A DNA stretch of 15,052 bases, taken from contig JASLPZ010000164.1 in the NCBI GenBank assembly GCA_030744725.1, forward strand, positions 1 to 15,052, written 5' to 3'. Position 1 is the stretch's first letter, and every line of letters starts with the position of its first letter. Below, one piece after another: positions 13,054 through 15,052 of this stretch. Made by a program: the position numbers and the translations under genes. The DNA is from ARS98 sp030744725 (GTDB lineage Bacteria; Planctomycetota; Planctomycetia; Pirellulales; Pirellulaceae). Under the pieces are notes generated by a model that saw only the letters and a program-made list of their open reading frames with translations, was not told the DNA's origin and ran no database searches.

Positions 13054-14868
13054 GTGTTGGTGACTCTCAAAGATAATTCGGTTCTCATTGGGCTCATCGC
13101 AATCTGCATGGGGCTTGGCTCCGGCGTCGTTACGGCTCACCCACCGATCTCGGCCGGTTTTCAGTCGACAGCTCCCTCAGGCCGGCGAGTGCCGCTACGG
13201 GTCACTCGGCCTCCTAGAATTGCGCCGGACAATCAACTTCGACCTCTCGAAGAGGGAACGCGTCCAGAGATCGATCCGGCGCACCGTGTCGTTGTGCGAA
13301 TTTCCGTTCATGACTCTGACACTCAAAAGCTGATCCCCTTTCGTGTTCACGTCGAGGATCATCACGGCACCTATTTTCCACCTGCGGGGCATTTTGACAT
13401 CGAACTGCCGAATTGGAATTCGAGCAATGTCAGTTACGAACCGGACACGAACAACGACGGATACGATTGGGCGATGATACCCGAAGGGAAATTTACGATC
13501 GAATTGCCAGCAGTCGATGGTCTAAAGGTCCGCGTCTCCCATGGACTTGAATATCCGTTAGAGACGTTCGAGCTGAACCTGGCTGGAAAGCAGGGACAGA
13601 CACTCGACCGCACGTTCGTCATGTCGCGGGGCATCAACATGCGGGCAAAGGGATGGATGGCTGTCGACACCCATGTTCACAATTTGACACCACTCGGAGC
13701 AATTCGTCAGATGCCAATCGAGGGCATTGACTACGTGAACCTGATGTTCATCGGTCCGACACATCCCCTGCTGCGGCGCAAATATATCACGGGGAAGCCT
13801 TCACCACTGTCGACCAAGGACCACATCGTTTACGTCTCGCAGGAAGTGCGTGATGCTAATCAAGGACACATGACTCTTGTCGGGATACGAATGCCCATCG
13901 ATCCAATCCGCGTTTACACCGGGACAAGCTTACTGAACAACTTGAAATCTCTGCCCAATGAACCATTGAACTGGGAAGTCTACGATCGGATGCACGCACA
14001 AGGTGGGCTGGCTTTTCATGCCCATTTTCTATATTGGCCAGGATATGGATCTGCCGTTGGAGCGGCAATCGACAAACTGGATGGACTCGAATGGCTTCGC
14101 ACCGACACTGTCAGCAGAAACAATCGATCGCGACAGAATATTGAAGTCCCCGGACACGGTCGACGCGCATCGGTCGCGCTCTGGTACGACATGCTCAATT
14201 GCGGGATCAAAATGCCGATCATCGGCGGCACGGACAAGATGAGTGCCGGGCGAGTCGTCGGCGGTTCTAGCCGGACCTATGTGAAAGTCGACCAATGGAG
14301 CCACGAGAGCTTTATGGCCGGTCTCCAAAAGGGCGAAACGTTTGTGACGAACGGACCATTACTGAATTTCTCAGTGAATGACCAACCGATCGGATCGGAA
14401 ATCAAGCTTCACGGCAATGGTCCACAACGACTCCAACTAAGTGCGAGCTGTTTTACGCAAATCCCAATCAAGCACTTGGAAGTCGTCGTCAACGGAACAG
14501 TCGTGCATCACATCGAGGTCAAGCCCCAGCAAAAACAGGTCAGTATCGATCGAGAGATCGAATTGAAAGAGAGCAGTTGGATCGCTGTCCGAGCTCGGCA
14601 TGACGTGCCAAACCCCGACAATTGGCACCGGGGTATCACCGCAGCTCACAGCAGCCCGATCTACGTCACCATCAAAGACGAAAAGCCTGCGATGTTGGCG
14701 AGTGCCAAGTACTTGGTCGCCCGACTCGCCGAAACGATTCGATGGGCCCAGCAGGAGGCGCATTGGTCGAGCGATGAGTCGAGGCAAAAAGCGATCAACA
14801 GCTTCAAAGCGGCGCGTGAAGTCTATTTACGAGCGAGAGATCGGGCCGTCGCAAAAGAGCTCGATTGA
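13054..14868 (+). CDS. Exported CehA/McbA-family PHP-type metallohydrolase
   Basis: The product has 604 residues from GTG 13054 and starts with a signal peptide (SVLIGLIAICMGLGSGVVTA, before HPP). An N-terminal Ig-like or carboxypeptidase-regulatory-like domain (about 70-195: VRISVHDSDTQKLIPFRVHVED) precedes a PHP-type domain with GWMAVDTHVHN (H207, H209), GLAFHAHF (H322, H324) and IIGGTDKMS (D394) as likely metal ligands. The C-terminal part contains a beta-sandwich-like region (GETFVTNGPLLNFSVND) and a basic helical tail. CehA and McbA were named for carbaryl-type carbamate ester hydrolysis, but most family members have unknown substrates. ATG starts at 13003 and 12853 would add 17 and 67 residues; the first leaves an unusually long n-region, the second gives little protein-like sequence. 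The gene is divergent from the propeller-acylase operon, and a strong hairpin abuts its stop codon. Confidence 0.88.
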   Translation: MLVTLKDNSVLIGLIAICMGLGSGVVTAHPPISAGFQSTAPSGRRVPLRVTRPPRIAPDNQLRPLEEGTRPEIDPAHRVVVRISVHDSDTQKLIPFRVHVEDHHGTYFPPAGHFDIELPNWNSSNVSYEPDTNNDGYDWAMIPEGKFTIELPAVDGLKVRVSHGLEYPLETFELNLAGKQGQTLDRTFVMSRGINMRAKGWMAVDTHVHNLTPLGAIRQMPIEGIDYVNLMFIGPTHPLLRRKYITGKPSPLSTKDHIVYVSQEVRDANQGHMTLVGIRMPIDPIRVYTGTSLLNNLKSLPNEPLNWEVYDRMHAQGGLAFHAHFLYWPGYGSAVGAAIDKLDGLEWLRTDTVSRNNRSRQNIEVPGHGRRASVALWYDMLNCGIKMPIIGGTDKMSAGRVVGGSSRTYVKVDQWSHESFMAGLQKGETFVTNGPLLNFSVNDQPIGSEIKLHGNGPQRLQLSASCFTQIPIKHLEVVVNGTVVHHIEVKPQQKQVSIDREIELKESSWIAVRARHDVPNPDNWHRGITAAHSSPIYVTIKDEKPAMLASAKYLVARLAETIRWAQQEAHWSSDESRQKAINSFKAAREVYLRARDRAVAKELD

Positions 14869-14923
14869 AGGACGGGCACTCCTACCCATCGCCGACAATC
14901 AGACGGGCAGGAGTGCCCGTCCT
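14869..14923. repeat. 22-bp-arm hairpin directly after the stop codon (terminator-like or dispersed element)
   Basis: Left arm 14869-14890 and right arm 14902-14923 pair over 22 nt, with the outer 15 bp perfect (AGGACGGGCACTCCT / AGGAGTGCCCGTCCT) and an 11-nt loop. The left arm starts on the base after the TGA. No T-run follows, so it is not a classical Rho-independent terminator, though it could end or stabilise the 3' end of the metallohydrolase mRNA. The two inner mismatches are A opposite C on the plus strand and so become G-U pairs in a minus-strand transcript. GACGGGCAGGAGTGCCCGTC-type elements are, from memory, frequent in planctomycete genomes. Confidence 0.8.
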
Positions 14924-14971
14924 ACGATCGTTTCGCAATAGTTGTTTCTTGGCTGATTCCGACGCATCGAG

Positions 14972-15050
14972 TTAGCAGTGTTCGATCCTTTATTGTCGTC
15001 TTTCGCTTCGCGAAAGCACGTTCCTTTCGCGGAGCGAAAGGCGACTATCG
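14972..15050 (+). repeat. 79-bp dispersed hairpin repeat, copy 2
   Basis: This is the same element and orientation as 1389-1467 (77/79). Left arm 14995-15016, loop CACGTTC 15017-15023, right arm 15024-15045. The second difference from copy 1 (C to T in the left arm) changes a C-G pair to U-G in plus-strand RNA, so the stem is kept. The outer flank is cut by the end of the window; ATCGGA here differs from ATCGAA in copy 1. Confidence 0.88.
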
Positions 15051-15052
15051 GA

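Noticed and set aside
1..15052. tRNA, rRNA, CRISPR array, integrase or transposase
   Set aside because: I looked for these on both strands by eye and saw none; the repeats present are isolated pairs or hairpins, without regularly spaced units and spacers.

Overview
The window reads as chromosomal DNA of a planctomycete, most likely of the Pirellula/Rhodopirellula type. The main evidence is a 1012-residue protein with the N-terminal dehydrogenase-like propeller, HEAT-like helices and C-terminal CxxCH cytochrome domain typical of Planctomycetes and Verrucomicrobia. Supporting signs are the many predicted exported proteins, the weak or absent Shine-Dalgarno sequences, the use of GTG and TTG starts, and GC-rich hairpin repeats between genes. 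The taxon is inferred from family knowledge; no rRNA or marker gene is present.

Layout. Positions 1-297 hold the end of an unrecognised gene (+). Positions 325-1089 (-) encode a possible nuclease-fold protein with an odd N-terminus. Positions 1090-1475 are a palindrome-rich non-coding stretch that ends in a 79-bp hairpin repeat. Right at the repeat's edge, 1476-1745 (+) is an orphan piece of an RTX calcium-binding protein with eight nonapeptides and no start codon. Then come two minus-strand genes: an exported DUF255/YyaL-type thioredoxin-fold protein (1774-3993) and an exported ADP-ribosylglycohydrolase-family protein (4143-5627). A divergent intergenic region separates them from the PVC-type dehydrogenase/cytochrome gene (6061-9099, +). 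Converging on that gene is a two-gene minus-strand operon: a seven-repeat FG-GAP propeller protein (11404-12624) overlapping by 4 nt, through a TTGA junction, a penicillin-acylase-family Ntn hydrolase (9191-11407). Divergent from the operon is a CehA/McbA-type PHP metallohydrolase (13054-14868, +). It is followed directly by a 22-bp-arm hairpin and then by a second copy of the 79-bp repeat at the window's end.

How the parts may work together. Six consecutive large genes encode predicted exported proteins: a thioredoxin-fold enzyme, an ADP-ribosylglycohydrolase, a haem-binding dehydrogenase, an Ntn amidase, a calcium-type propeller and a metal-dependent hydrolase. This fits an envelope-located catabolic or redox neighbourhood, but only the amidase-propeller pair is tightly linked as an operon. 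The two 79-bp repeats lie in direct orientation and frame about 13.5 kb containing all six genes. I see no transposase, integrase, CRISPR array, tRNA or rRNA.
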